Numbered from the stretch's first letter, positions 1 to 7,873 are shown. The stretch is 18,096 nt of DNA from CAZCAC01 sp964496575 (GCA_964496575.1 CAZCAC010000156.1:1-18096), one strand, 5' to 3'. Program-made: numbers and translations. The notes: a model not told the origin generated them from the sequence alone.

Positions 1-514
1 GATCTACACCGCGCAGCTCGTGCCCGGAGTCGGCTACTGCTTCGGCGACCCGGGCAGCGGGACGCCGTGTCCGTGCAGCAACGACAACGACGGCTCGGTG
101 CCGGGGTCGGGTTGCGACAACGGGGTCTTCGCTTCGGGCGCGAAGCTCGTCGGCAGCGGCACCGCGAGCCTGTCGAACGACACGCTGGTGCTCGTGGCGA
201 CACACCTCGAACCTCAGAACAGCGGGCTCTACTTCCAGGCGAACAACGACCTGTCGCCGGGAAGCGTGTGGGGCGATGGGCTGCGTTGTGCCGGCGGGAG
301 TCTGAAGCGCCTCGGCGTGCGATTCGCCGATGCCGTGGGCGCTTCGGATACCTCGGCCTGGGCGACATCGATCTCGCAGCGGGCGGGAAACGTGGTCGCC
401 GGGGCGACGTACTACTACCAGTGCTGGTACCGGACGACGTCGAGCCCGCCGTGTGGGCCCGGGATCAACGACTTCAACTCGACCAACGGCTACGCGGTGA
501 CCTGGGCGCCGTAG
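1..514 (+). CDS. Partial secreted protein, 3' end with Cys-rich C-terminal domain
   Basis: The frame is open at the left window edge (codons begin at base 2), so this is the C-terminal part of a longer protein; its true start lies outside. The visible part is almost entirely one domain of about 155 residues: YCFGDPGSGTPCPCSNDNDG, then SGCDNGVFASGA, a GLRCAGG motif, a YQCWYRT motif, PPCGPG, and a terminal VTWAP before the TAG. The same domain ends the FG-GAP proteins at 12425-17591 and the partial gene at the right edge, but here it follows a different upstream sequence (IYTAQLVPGV rather than the propeller's YSRP). The acidic NDNDGS stretch could bind calcium, and the paired cysteines suggest an oxidising, extracytoplasmic location. 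Both points are inference, and the function is unknown. The stop lies only 9 nt before the radical SAM gene. Confidence 0.75.
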   Translation, partial: IYTAQLVPGVGYCFGDPGSGTPCPCSNDNDGSVPGSGCDNGVFASGAKLVGSGTASLSNDTLVLVATHLEPQNSGLYFQANNDLSPGSVWGDGLRCAGGSLKRLGVRFADAVGASDTSAWATSISQRAGNVVAGATYYYQCWYRTTSSPPCGPGINDFNSTNGYAVTWAP

Positions 515-523
515 ACTCCGCGA

Positions 524-1648
524 ATGGCCGTCACCGAGAACCTGGCGAAGACGCTGCTGCGCAAGCAGAAGCGCGTCGATTCCTGGTTTCTCTCCGCCTA
601 CGGCATGAATCTCTACCGCGGCTGCACGCACAATTGCGCGTACTGTGACGGGCGGGCTGAGCGCTACCACGTCGCCGGCGAGTTCGGGCGTGACGTGGAG
701 GTCAAGGTCAACGCGCGCGAAGTGCTGCGGCGCGAGCTCGATCCGAAGCGCAAGCGCAAGCCGATGAAGCGTGGCTACGTGCTGATCGGAGGCGGGGTCA
801 CCGACGCCTACCAGCCGGTCGAGGAGAGCTACGGCCTCGCTCGCAGTGCGCTGGAGACGATCGAGGAGTTCGGTCATCCGGTTCACGTCCTGACCAAGTC
901 GACCCTCGTCGAACGAGATCTCGACGTGTTGCTGAGAATCCACGAGAAGACGCGCACGATCGTCAGCATGAGCTTCAGCACCGTCGACGACGAGCTCGCC
1001 GCGATCTTCGAGCCCGGCGGCTCGCCGCCCTCGGAGCGGCTGGCGACGCTGGCCCGCTGTCGCGAGGCAGGGCTGGCAACCGGGGCCTTCCTGATGCCGG
1101 TGATCCCGTTCGTCACCGATACGCCGGAGCGGATGGATGCATCGGTGCGGCGCCTCGAAGAGATCGGCGTCGACTTCGTCCTCTTTGGCGCGATGACTCT
1201 GAAGGACGGGCGGCAGAGCGAGCACTTTCACCAGGTGCTGGCGAAGCACGCGCCGGAGCTCTCGCTCGAGTACGCGACGCTCTACGGAAAGGATCGCTGG
1301 GGGAGTCCACGCCGCGACTACCACGAAGCGATCCAGCAGCTCTTCGAGGCGGTCGCCCGGCACTACCGGATGGCCCGCCGCATCCCCCCGCGCCTCTGGC
1401 TCGATCGACTCGACGAGAACGACCGGGTGATCGTCGCGCTCGAGTTCCTCGACTACTTCGCCCGCAGCGAGGGGCGAGACTCGACCTACGGAATGGCGGT
1501 TCGCGCGATCGCGAAGCTGACCGAGCCACTCTCCTCGTGGCGTGGCCGGCTGCGCGAGCTGAACGGGGTGGGGCGGGCGACCGAACGGATCGTGCGCGAG
1601 CTGCTCGATACCGGGCGCTCGAAGTACCTCGATTCGTTCTTTCCGTAG
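524..1648 (+). CDS. SPL-family radical SAM protein with C-terminal PolX-like helix-hairpin-helix domain
   Basis: The 374-aa product carries the radical SAM cluster motif CTHNCAYC at Cys34, Cys38 and Cys41 (CX3CX2C), preceded by NLYRGC. This is the usual look of the spore-photoproduct-lyase-like family (SplB, COG1533), whose members use a 4Fe-4S cluster and S-adenosylmethionine. Further family-like pieces are LIGGGVTDAYQPVE, HVLTKSTLVERD and FLMPVIPFVTD. Known SPL repairs thymine photodimers; most relatives have no proven substrate. Residues about 297-374 resemble the N-terminal domain of DNA polymerase X/beta: a VRAIAKLTEPL helix followed by LRELNGVGRATERIVRELL and DTG, with the hairpin at Gly348-Val-Gly350. 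That would suit a DNA-binding role (inference). The gene follows the upstream stop by 9 nt and no Shine-Dalgarno sequence is obvious. The start is supported because it gives the usual short lead before the cluster. Confidence 0.85.
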   Translation: MAVTENLAKTLLRKQKRVDSWFLSAYGMNLYRGCTHNCAYCDGRAERYHVAGEFGRDVEVKVNAREVLRRELDPKRKRKPMKRGYVLIGGGVTDAYQPVEESYGLARSALETIEEFGHPVHVLTKSTLVERDLDVLLRIHEKTRTIVSMSFSTVDDELAAIFEPGGSPPSERLATLARCREAGLATGAFLMPVIPFVTDTPERMDASVRRLEEIGVDFVLFGAMTLKDGRQSEHFHQVLAKHAPELSLEYATLYGKDRWGSPRRDYHEAIQQLFEAVARHYRMARRIPPRLWLDRLDENDRVIVALEFLDYFARSEGRDSTYGMAVRAIAKLTEPLSSWRGRLRELNGVGRATERIVRELLDTGRSKYLDSFFP

Positions 1649-1678
1649 GATACCGAGCGACCTCCAACCCCCCAGACG

Positions 1679-4246
1679 ATGCGACTGCCAACGATCCCCG
1701 TTCTCTGCCTCCTCGCCCTCCCCGCCGCCGCCGACACGGCGACCCTCGAGGCGGCGATGATCCTCGGCCCGCTCCCCGTCGCTCCGGCGACTACCGACTC
1801 GCCGCGCGTGCACGCCGCGGTGAAGCTCGTCCCCGAGATCGACCCCGCCGGCTGGCTGCCGCGGCCGGAGGAGACGGTGAAGATCGGTCCTGACCAGGTG
1901 ATCGAGTGGCGCCACGAGAACGCCGATTCCAGCGAGTTCCACCTCGAAGGGCCCGGCGTCTGGTGGCTGGCCGCGAGGCTCTCGAACGATCGTTGGGACG
2001 AGCTGACCTTCACCGCGCCCGAGGGTGCCGCGATCTTCGTCGATGGTGAGGCGATCGACGGGGAGCTCGTCGCGCCGCTGGGCGAGCGCTTCGTCCACGT
2101 GCGCGTGGAGGTTTCCGGGGACGGCACCGACGTTCAGGTGAGAGTGGAAGGCGAACGCGCGAAGCTCACCTGGGACCAGACCCCGAGGCGCTCGCTCAGC
2201 GAGATCGACCGCGGGCGGCACTTCCCCAGCTACTCCAGCCTGGCGGTCGCGCCCGGGGGCAAGTGGGTGGCCCGCTACGCGTCGCTCCGCAACCCGCGCG
2301 GCGAAGGGCGCCGCGGTGGCGTCGTCGTGTTCGACGCCGAACGCAAGCGCGTCGCCAGCGACCTCGGCGGTCCCGACGCACGCCCCGTCGCCTTCTCGCC
2401 GGTTGGCGAGGAGTTGCTCCTGAGGCGCCGCGGTGAGAAGGGCACCGATCTCCTCCTGTGGAGCGCCCCCCTCGGGCCCGTGCGCACGATCGTGACCGAT
2501 GAACCCGGGCTCGGGTTTGTGAAGTTCAGCCCCGACGGTGCCTTCCTCCTGCTGCAGACGACGCGCGGACTCGACGCCGACGAGCGCGAGCGCAAGTCAC
2601 CGCGCCGCTGGGACGTCCTCCGCGAGCGCGTTGCCGACTGGAATACCCTTCCGCACCTGCAGCTGGTCGAGATCGCGACCGGCGCGCGACGCGTGCTCAC
2701 CCGCCCGGGCGACTGGACGCTCGACGACGCCGCGTGGTCGACCGACGGCGCCTCGATCCTCTACGGCCGGACGGTGCCGATCACCAAGCGACCCTGGTTC
2801 GCGACCGAGCTGCGCGCGCTCGATCTGCGCATCGGCGAGGACCGGCTGATCAACACGTTCGTCGCCGGTTGGGAGATCCGCCCGCAGGCCTTCCTGCCAC
2901 ACCCCGACCGCCGGCGCCTCTTCTTCCTCGCCTGCCCGTACCAGGTCGGCGATGCGTTCGGCGAGCACAACGCCCCCAATAAGCAGGTCTGGGAGCTCGA
3001 CCTCGCCACCGGGGCCTTCGAGCGCATCTCGCTGGGGATGCGCTACGCGTTCACCGGAGGCCGCAACCTGCCGATCTGGGACCCGGCGAGCGAGGCGCTG
3101 GTCCTGCCCGCTAACGCCGGTTCCGTGAACAACCTGGTCCGTCTGCACGAGGGTGAGGACGGCTGGAGCGCCCGCCGGATCCTCACCGCTCGCACGACCG
3201 GCGCGAACTGGGCGGGCAGCCCGGACGGGAGCGCCGTCGCGTACACGGCGAGCTCGCCCGCTTGGCCCGCAGCACTTTACCGGCAGATGCTCGACGAACA
3301 TCCGGACCCGTGGCTGGAGGAATCGGAAGCCCTCTTCGCCGCGCGCAGGAAGGTGAGCAGGCCGCCGGCCCTTTCGCTGGACGGTATCGCCGGGCTCTGG
3401 AAGGTGAGCGAGGCGGAGTCCTTCTCGTTCGAGGGGCCGGGTGGCGAGACGATCGAGGCGTGGTGGTATCCGCCTTCGAACGAAGCGGGCGAGCGGTTCG
3501 AGGCGTCGCCCCAGGAGAGCCGCGCCAAGGTCCCGCTGATCGTCTACTACTACGGCGGCTGCTCCCCGGTCACCCGCGGCTTCAACCTGACGCACCAGTT
3601 CTGGGCGGCCAACGGCTACGCGGTGCTGGTGATCAACCCGCGCGGCGCGTACGGCTACGGCGACGCCTTCGCCGACCACCACGCGAACGACGGCGGGCAC
3701 AAGGCCGCGGAGGACGTCATCGCCGGGACCCGCGCCCTGCTCGAGCAGGTTCCGCAGCTCGACCCCGCCCGCGTCGGCTGCTACGGCGGCAGCTACGGGG
3801 GTTTCCTGACGATGCTGCTCCTCACCAAGACCGACCTCTTCGCCGCGGCGTGCTCGATGTACGGCATCGCCGACCAGGCGACGTACTGGGGAGACGGCAC
3901 CTGGGGCTGGACCTACGGCGACATGGCCAACGGCGGCGCGCTGCCGTGGCGTGATCCCGAGTTCTTTCTGCGCGCCTCACCGCTCTACCAGGCGGGCGAG
4001 ATTCACACGCCGCTGTTGCTCCTGCACGGCGAGGAGGACGAGAACGTGACCCCGGGCGAATCGAGCGAGATGTTCACCGCCCTACAGGTGCTGGGCCGAG
4101 AGGTCGAGCTGGTCACCTTCCCCGGCGAAGGCCACGGCATCGCCGGCACCTGGAAGAACTACACCAGCCACCGCACGATGATGCTCGAGTGGTTCGACCG
4201 CTACCTGAAAGACCAGCCCGAGGCCTGGGAAGCACGCTGGAAGTAG
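1679..4246 (+). CDS. Secreted S9 family (prolyl oligopeptidase-type) serine peptidase
   Basis: The 855-aa product begins with a signal peptide (MRLPTIPVLCLLALPAAADT). Next come an all-beta region to about residue 180 and a propeller-like region (about 180-560) with WD40/TolB-like strands such as VKFSPDGAFLLL and AWSTDGASILYG. An alpha/beta hydrolase domain follows (about 600-855). Its catalytic triad is readable: Ser705 in GGSYGGF, Asp787 in HGEEDENVTP and His819 in GEGHGI. The motif YYGGCSPVTRGF occupies the place of the YGGP loop of the family. Members cleave peptides, often dipeptides or acylated residues from short substrates; the exact specificity here cannot be read. The signal peptide places it outside the cytoplasm. 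It starts 30 nt after the radical SAM stop, so co-transcription is possible. A terminator follows directly at 4258-4282. Confidence 0.93.
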   Translation: MRLPTIPVLCLLALPAAADTATLEAAMILGPLPVAPATTDSPRVHAAVKLVPEIDPAGWLPRPEETVKIGPDQVIEWRHENADSSEFHLEGPGVWWLAARLSNDRWDELTFTAPEGAAIFVDGEAIDGELVAPLGERFVHVRVEVSGDGTDVQVRVEGERAKLTWDQTPRRSLSEIDRGRHFPSYSSLAVAPGGKWVARYASLRNPRGEGRRGGVVVFDAERKRVASDLGGPDARPVAFSPVGEELLLRRRGEKGTDLLLWSAPLGPVRTIVTDEPGLGFVKFSPDGAFLLLQTTRGLDADERERKSPRRWDVLRERVADWNTLPHLQLVEIATGARRVLTRPGDWTLDDAAWSTDGASILYGRTVPITKRPWFATELRALDLRIGEDRLINTFVAGWEIRPQAFLPHPDRRRLFFLACPYQVGDAFGEHNAPNKQVWELDLATGAFERISLGMRYAFTGGRNLPIWDPASEALVLPANAGSVNNLVRLHEGEDGWSARRILTARTTGANWAGSPDGSAVAYTASSPAWPAALYRQMLDEHPDPWLEESEALFAARRKVSRPPALSLDGIAGLWKVSEAESFSFEGPGGETIEAWWYPPSNEAGERFEASPQESRAKVPLIVYYYGGCSPVTRGFNLTHQFWAANGYAVLVINPRGAYGYGDAFADHHANDGGHKAAEDVIAGTRALLEQVPQLDPARVGCYGGSYGGFLTMLLLTKTDLFAAACSMYGIADQATYWGDGTWGWTYGDMANGGALPWRDPEFFLRASPLYQAGEIHTPLLLLHGEEDENVTPGESSEMFTALQVLGREVELVTFPGEGHGIAGTWKNYTSHRTMMLEWFDRYLKDQPEAWEARWK

Positions 4247-4257
4247 CAGTAGGGAGT

Positions 4258-4282
4258 CGCCGGGGGACCCGGTGTTTTTTTT
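4258..4282 (+). terminator. Rho-independent terminator of the S9 peptidase gene
   Basis: A 7-bp stem pairs 4258-4264 (cgccggg) with 4268-4274 (cccggtg, one G-U pair) around a gga loop. It is followed immediately by eight T (4275-4282). It starts 11 nt after the TAG at 4244-4246, a textbook intrinsic terminator layout. Confidence 0.75.
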
Positions 4283-4311
4283 ATTAAAGAAGAAGGAAGC
4301 GCCGGAGCAAA

Positions 4312-4321
4312 NNNNNNNNNN
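4312..4321. other. Assembly gap (10 N)
   Basis: Ten unresolved bases separate two contigs placed between convergent genes. The right side begins exactly at the first base of a 55-nt perfect hairpin, so the gap was probably caused by that secondary structure. The real distance between the flanks is unknown. Confidence 0.98.
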
Positions 4322-4376
4322 CCGGTTGTTGTTTCTTCAAGGGCGCCGAAGGCGCCCTTGAAGAAACAACAACCGG
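4322..4376. repeat. Perfect 26-bp-arm palindrome at the contig edge (candidate terminator of the lipoprotein gene)
   Basis: The left arm at 4322-4347 and right arm at 4351-4376 are exact reverse complements around a 3-nt gaa loop. The core ggcgccc/gggcgcc would be a strong terminator stem for the - strand lipoprotein gene, whose stop is at 4395-4397. The perfect match continues outward through ordinary-looking sequence, more than a terminator needs. A fold-back assembly or sequencing artefact at the contig end is therefore a real alternative. Confidence 0.6.
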
Positions 4377-4394
4377 GAGTGCGACTCCCTACTG

Positions 4395-5693
4395 CTACCG
4401 GCAGACTCCGGTGATCACCTTCACGATCTGCTTCGTCCGGGGGTGCTCCAGGTCGATCACCAGGGATCCGCGCAGCGAGCCGCGGGCGGACCGGGGCAGC
4501 CCCTCGAGGTGAATCTGGATCTCGATCGCGTTCTCTCCGGAAACGGGCTCGACCGCCGTGGTGAAGCACCCGGCGTACTCCCACTCCCCGAACTCCGAAG
4601 TCCCGGGGATCTGCAGGCCGGTGACGCGAACCGTCGGCACCTGCTGGGCCAGCGAGAAATCCGGATCGTGGCACTCCACCTTCACCGTGCGAGTCACCGC
4701 CTGGTCGGTCCGGACCAGCCCCATCGACAAGTACTGTGGAGAGCTGGAGAAGTCGCTGAGGACCCGGGCGTTCACGTTCATCTGCGCCTGATAGAACGCC
4801 TTGGTTCCACTTCCTTGATCCGGTGAAACCGGGATCTCCACGTCACTCTGCACCACCACCGTGTGTGCGAGGGCTCCTTCCGCCGCGCCGGGGCCGAGCG
4901 TCACCTCGAGCTTCCAGGTGGTCGCCCTGCCGTCATCGCCCGCGGCGACGGGGACCAGGGCGAGGGCAAGACCGACGGGTGACTCCTGCTCGACGATCTT
5001 CAGCACGGCCGGGACGGCGGCATTGGTGGTGATCAGGGCTTCACCGCTCGTCGCCTTGTCCTGCTTGACTCGACCAAAGTCCAGGATGCGGGGAGTGACG
5101 CTCAAGTAGGGATCGATGGCTCCTGCGACGTTGATGCGAAAGCTCCCTCGCGGGTCGTTGGAGACCACTTGCACTTGCGGAGTCAGATTGCATGTCGACT
5201 CATCGGCATGGATCGTGGTGCGGACGTGAATGTCTCGCCCGGCAGCGATGGGATCTCCAAGGCTGTACGTGGCCATCCCACCGGCAGTGTCTTCCACCAG
5301 GATCTCGACGACCTCACAGCCGCCACTGCCATCGACCCTCTCGATGATCAGGGCATCGCTGCCGGCGCTGGAGAACCCGAAGGTGTGCTCCGTCGCCGAC
5401 TCGGGCGGTTGCCCGCCGTTCCGCTCACCGCGCGGCCCGAATCCCAGGCGCGGCCCCTTGGCTGGCGGCGCGGTCGTCTCCTTCTCCTTCGCGGGTTCGG
5501 TGGAAGGAGCCTCGACCGGCGTGACCGACTCAGGCACCTGGTCCGGTGTCTGGCTGGTCTCCTTTGCGTTGGTCGTGTCCCGAGCCGGCTCGGTCGGGGT
5601 GCTCTCGTCCGAACAGCCGGAGAGGAGAAACGCGATGAAGAGGAAGAGGACTCGGCCGAACAGCCTGACGGTGGTGTGCTGGAACGAGAACAT
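4395..5693 (-). CDS. DUF1573-like lipoprotein
   Basis: I chose the ATG at 5693, giving 432 aa. It puts a classical lipoprotein signal at the N terminus (hydrophobic VLFLFIAFLL, lipobox LSGC with Cys27), whereas the longer frame to 5777 adds 28 unlike residues. A Pro/Thr/Glu-rich linker spans about 28-100, as expected for a tether off the membrane. Residues about 100-192 match the DUF1573 plan: EHTFGFSSAG, LIIERVDGSGGC, then VVSNDP and the closing INVAGAI. A second similar beta unit starts at YLSVTPRILDFGRVK (about 196 on). DUF1573 is an Ig-like ASH/MSP-type fold common in planctomycetes and of unknown function. The gene lies 127 nt downstream of the metallopeptidase on the same strand and may share its transcript. 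Confidence 0.75.
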   Translation of the reverse strand: MFSFQHTTVRLFGRVLFLFIAFLLSGCSDESTPTEPARDTTNAKETSQTPDQVPESVTPVEAPSTEPAKEKETTAPPAKGPRLGFGPRGERNGGQPPESATEHTFGFSSAGSDALIIERVDGSGGCEVVEILVEDTAGGMATYSLGDPIAAGRDIHVRTTIHADESTCNLTPQVQVVSNDPRGSFRINVAGAIDPYLSVTPRILDFGRVKQDKATSGEALITTNAAVPAVLKIVEQESPVGLALALVPVAAGDDGRATTWKLEVTLGPGAAEGALAHTVVVQSDVEIPVSPDQGSGTKAFYQAQMNVNARVLSDFSSSPQYLSMGLVRTDQAVTRTVKVECHDPDFSLAQQVPTVRVTGLQIPGTSEFGEWEYAGCFTTAVEPVSGENAIEIQIHLEGLPRSARGSLRGSLVIDLEHPRTKQIVKVITGVCR

Positions 5694-5820
5694 GGGTGCT
5701 GACCTTTGGCTCGGGTGTCCCCCAATGTACAGATTCAGGGTGAGCGGCGCCGCCATCGTCGAGTCGTTCTGCCTCACCGGGCCATCCGACGCTGGCGGAG
5801 CCCATCCTCCTGGATCGGTA

Positions 5821-7518
5821 TCACGGACAGAAGCTGATCTCCAGGCCGTCGGTCAGGTTGAATTGGGCTCCGCCGCCCGCGGGGTCGCGGTACCAGCCCT
5901 GGAAGTACCAGGTGTAGCCCGCCTCGATCACGCCCTCACCGCTCCCACCGGCCGGAGGTGTCGAGTAGTCGACGTACATCGTCGCCAGCCCCAGTCCATC
6001 GACCAGGAACGGCTTGAAGCGGTGGATCCCCTGCCCGCCGTCGCTCACGCAGCGGATCCCATTGCCGAAGGGCAGCGAGTTGGGCGCGCCACCGTAGTAG
6101 AACATGATGAACTGCTGCGGCGGGCAGTCGGTCGCGTACAGTGTCAGGTCCGCCGCGGAGATCTCCACCGATCCAATCGAGTCGATGATCGCCCCGGAGC
6201 CCACCGAGTTGGGCGAGGTGCTGCAGTACCGGGTGATCGAGCCCGTACACCACGGATCGATGCACGAGGCCTCGGCGCGATCGCGCATCACGCCCACCAC
6301 CGTGGGGTGGAAGTACGTGGTGATGTTGGCCATCCCACCCGAGCAGCCGTGGCAGTAGGAGAGGTTCGTGCCCTGATCGGTGCACTCCGTGGTGCCGGTG
6401 CAGTTGGTGGAGCACTTGTCCAGCGGCGGGCAGTAGTCGTGCGTGTGCAGGCTTCCGAAGTTGTGTCCCAGCTCGTGCGCCATCACGAAGAAGTCCCAGG
6501 TGTTGCTGCCCTGCTGCACCGGAAAGGTCACCCCGCCGTTGATGCAGCAGGAGAGGGAGAATCCGTAGTCCTCGTTGCAGATGACGTCGACCCAGGCCAC
6601 GCCGCAGCCGAGGTGTGCGCCGGAGATGAAGTGCCCGAGCTTCGCGTCGTTGGGAATGTTCCCCGCCCACGCGTTGCGGAACTCGTTCAGCACGTCGCCG
6701 CATCCGCCGCCACTGTCCTGGCTGGTCCAGGGGTCGTTGGAGTTGGTGTAGTAGGCGACGTAGGGATAGGTCAGGATGACGCCCACCTGCTCGAGGAAGC
6801 GGTCGGAGACCGCGGCGATCAGGAGCGAGGTGTAGTTCTGCACCGCCGCCAGGCTCCCGAAGGTCTGGAACAGCTGCCAGTCGGTCTCGATCGCGATCGG
6901 ACACTCGAGCACCGTCGCCCGGCCTCCGGAGGGAATCGTCGGAGCGCTGACCGAGGGGACGATCGGTGACACCCCGGAGGTGTCCGTCGCGCAGCTGGGG
7001 CCCGGGTCGGGACCGATCGCACTGATCACCTCGGCCGGTACGAAGCGCGCCGTCGCCCGCGTCCAGTCGTTCCCCGCTCCGGCGACCGCTAGGAGCTCGG
7101 TTCGCGACGTGCCGTCGTGGATCCAGCCGTAGCAGCCGTGCAGCGAGAAGCCGAGCAGCGCGCTCGAGCCCTCCCGGCCGACGACCGTTCCTTTCCAGAC
7201 GCTGAGGTCTCCGTTGTCGAGGCCGCCGTCCCGCAGCTCCCCGTCGACGTAGACGTTCGCGCCGAGGTCGAGGGATACGCGCCGCAGCTCGAGGTCGACC
7301 AGCCCACTCGCCAGCGGGGCGCCGATCAGCTCGATCTCCTGGTGGTCGCGCAGGAGGAGGATCTCCGCCGGCCGCGGCTGGAGCTCGATCGCCCCGAGCG
7401 GACCCGTCTCGCCGGTGGCGACGAGGGGGAAGGGCATCTCCGCCTCGGTGGGGGCGGCGAGGGTGGGGGCGGAGAGGAGAAGGAGCGTGGAGCACGCCGA
7501 AATGAGGCTCGTCTTCAT
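5821..7518 (-). CDS. Secreted M12-type (reprolysin-like) zinc metallopeptidase
   Basis: The 565-aa product has a signal peptide (MKTSLISACSTLLLLSAPTLAA), a propeptide-like beta-rich region to about residue 200, and a metzincin catalytic domain with HELGHNFGSLH at 348-358 (three zinc-binding His, catalytic Glu349). Downstream, the place of the Met-turn reads TNLSYCHGC, with Leu386 where family members have Met (usual IMSYC). FHPTVVGVMRDRAEASC closes the domain. From residue 432 a C-terminal module starts CSTSPNSVGSGA and contains PFGNGIRCV and YFQGWYRDP. It resembles in layout, though not closely in sequence, the Cys-rich domain of the FG-GAP proteins in this window. Metzincins of this kind digest proteins outside the cell; substrate unknown. 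No clear Shine-Dalgarno sequence precedes the start. Confidence 0.92.
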   Translation of the reverse strand: MKTSLISACSTLLLLSAPTLAAPTEAEMPFPLVATGETGPLGAIELQPRPAEILLLRDHQEIELIGAPLASGLVDLELRRVSLDLGANVYVDGELRDGGLDNGDLSVWKGTVVGREGSSALLGFSLHGCYGWIHDGTSRTELLAVAGAGNDWTRATARFVPAEVISAIGPDPGPSCATDTSGVSPIVPSVSAPTIPSGGRATVLECPIAIETDWQLFQTFGSLAAVQNYTSLLIAAVSDRFLEQVGVILTYPYVAYYTNSNDPWTSQDSGGGCGDVLNEFRNAWAGNIPNDAKLGHFISGAHLGCGVAWVDVICNEDYGFSLSCCINGGVTFPVQQGSNTWDFFVMAHELGHNFGSLHTHDYCPPLDKCSTNCTGTTECTDQGTNLSYCHGCSGGMANITTYFHPTVVGVMRDRAEASCIDPWCTGSITRYCSTSPNSVGSGAIIDSIGSVEISAADLTLYATDCPPQQFIMFYYGGAPNSLPFGNGIRCVSDGGQGIHRFKPFLVDGLGLATMYVDYSTPPAGGSGEGVIEAGYTWYFQGWYRDPAGGGAQFNLTDGLEISFCP

Positions 7519-7626
7519 CGGATCTGGGGGTCAGAGGGCGGGGATCGACTGGTTTCGAGCCTAGCACGAATCCGTCTCGAGGGGGTGCCCGGGTGGACTC
7601 GAGGGCCCCCGCAGTCCCGGACGAGA

Positions 7627-7663
7627 GCGGGGTCCGGCGGGGTCTTCCCCCGCCGAACCCCGC
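7627..7663 (-). terminator. GC-rich hairpin downstream of the SEC-C gene
   Basis: A stem of 16 positions with one mismatch pairs 7627-7642 with 7648-7663 around a 5-nt loop. It lies just beyond the end of the SEC-C gene, 7 nt past the stop that a frameshift repair would give (7671-7673). There is no T-tract on either side, so it may stop transcription weakly or protect the 3' end. Confidence 0.5.
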
Positions 7664-7693
7664 CTCGCGTTCACTCGCGGTAGTACTCGTCCC

Positions 7694-7873
7694 TCAGGGA
7701 TCCGTCGAAAACGGCCGTCCCGGAGACAGCAGCGCTTGAAAACGCCTCCCCGAACCGCACGGGCAGAGGTCGTTCCGGCCGAGCTTCTCGAACAGCTCCT
7801 TCCCGCCGTGGACGAGGCGCCGCCCTCTCTTGACCCGCGTCTCGCTGGGGAATCCCCGGCGGCGCTTGCTCAT
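7694..7873 (-). CDS. Small SEC-C motif protein, 3' end apparently frameshifted
   Basis: The ATG at 7873 with GAGGTG just upstream gives a 59-aa product starting MSKRRRGFPSETRVKRG. It continues with the SEC-C signature GRNDLCPCGSGRRF, a zinc-binding motif (CxC then about 8 residues then CC or CH) known from the SecA tail and many small proteins. As written the frame then reads QALLSPGRP and stops, losing the last two ligands. Removing one base from the four-A run at 7739-7742 (T on the sense strand) gives RFKRCC, the expected ending. A second single-base removal at 7708-7711 gives a tail ending SLRDEYYRE and a stop at 7671-7673. I infer sequencing indels or a decaying gene. The longer frame to 8434 upstream runs antisense to nothing recognisable and crosses the neighbouring gene out of frame, so I excluded it. 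Confidence 0.6.
   Translation of the reverse strand: MSKRRRGFPSETRVKRGRRLVHGGKELFEKLGRNDLCPCGSGRRFQALLSPGRPFSTDP

Larger units (their letters stand above)
4243..4398. repeat. 18-bp inverted repeat spanning the stop codons of both convergent genes
   Basis: Bases 4243-4260 (gtagcagtagggagtcgc) are the exact reverse complement of 4381-4398. In each copy the TAG is the actual stop codon of the flanking gene, the S9 peptidase on + and the lipoprotein on -. The repeat encloses the terminator, the N gap and the palindrome. Confidence 0.85.

Noticed and set aside
2597..3700. 367-aa open frame on the - strand inside the S9 peptidase gene
   Set aside because: It lies wholly inside a gene with an intact catalytic triad and has shadow-like composition.
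5230..6969. 579-aa open frame on the + strand opposite the lipoprotein and metallopeptidase genes
   Set aside because: It crosses two well-supported - strand genes and their spacer, with no motif or ribosome-binding site of its own.
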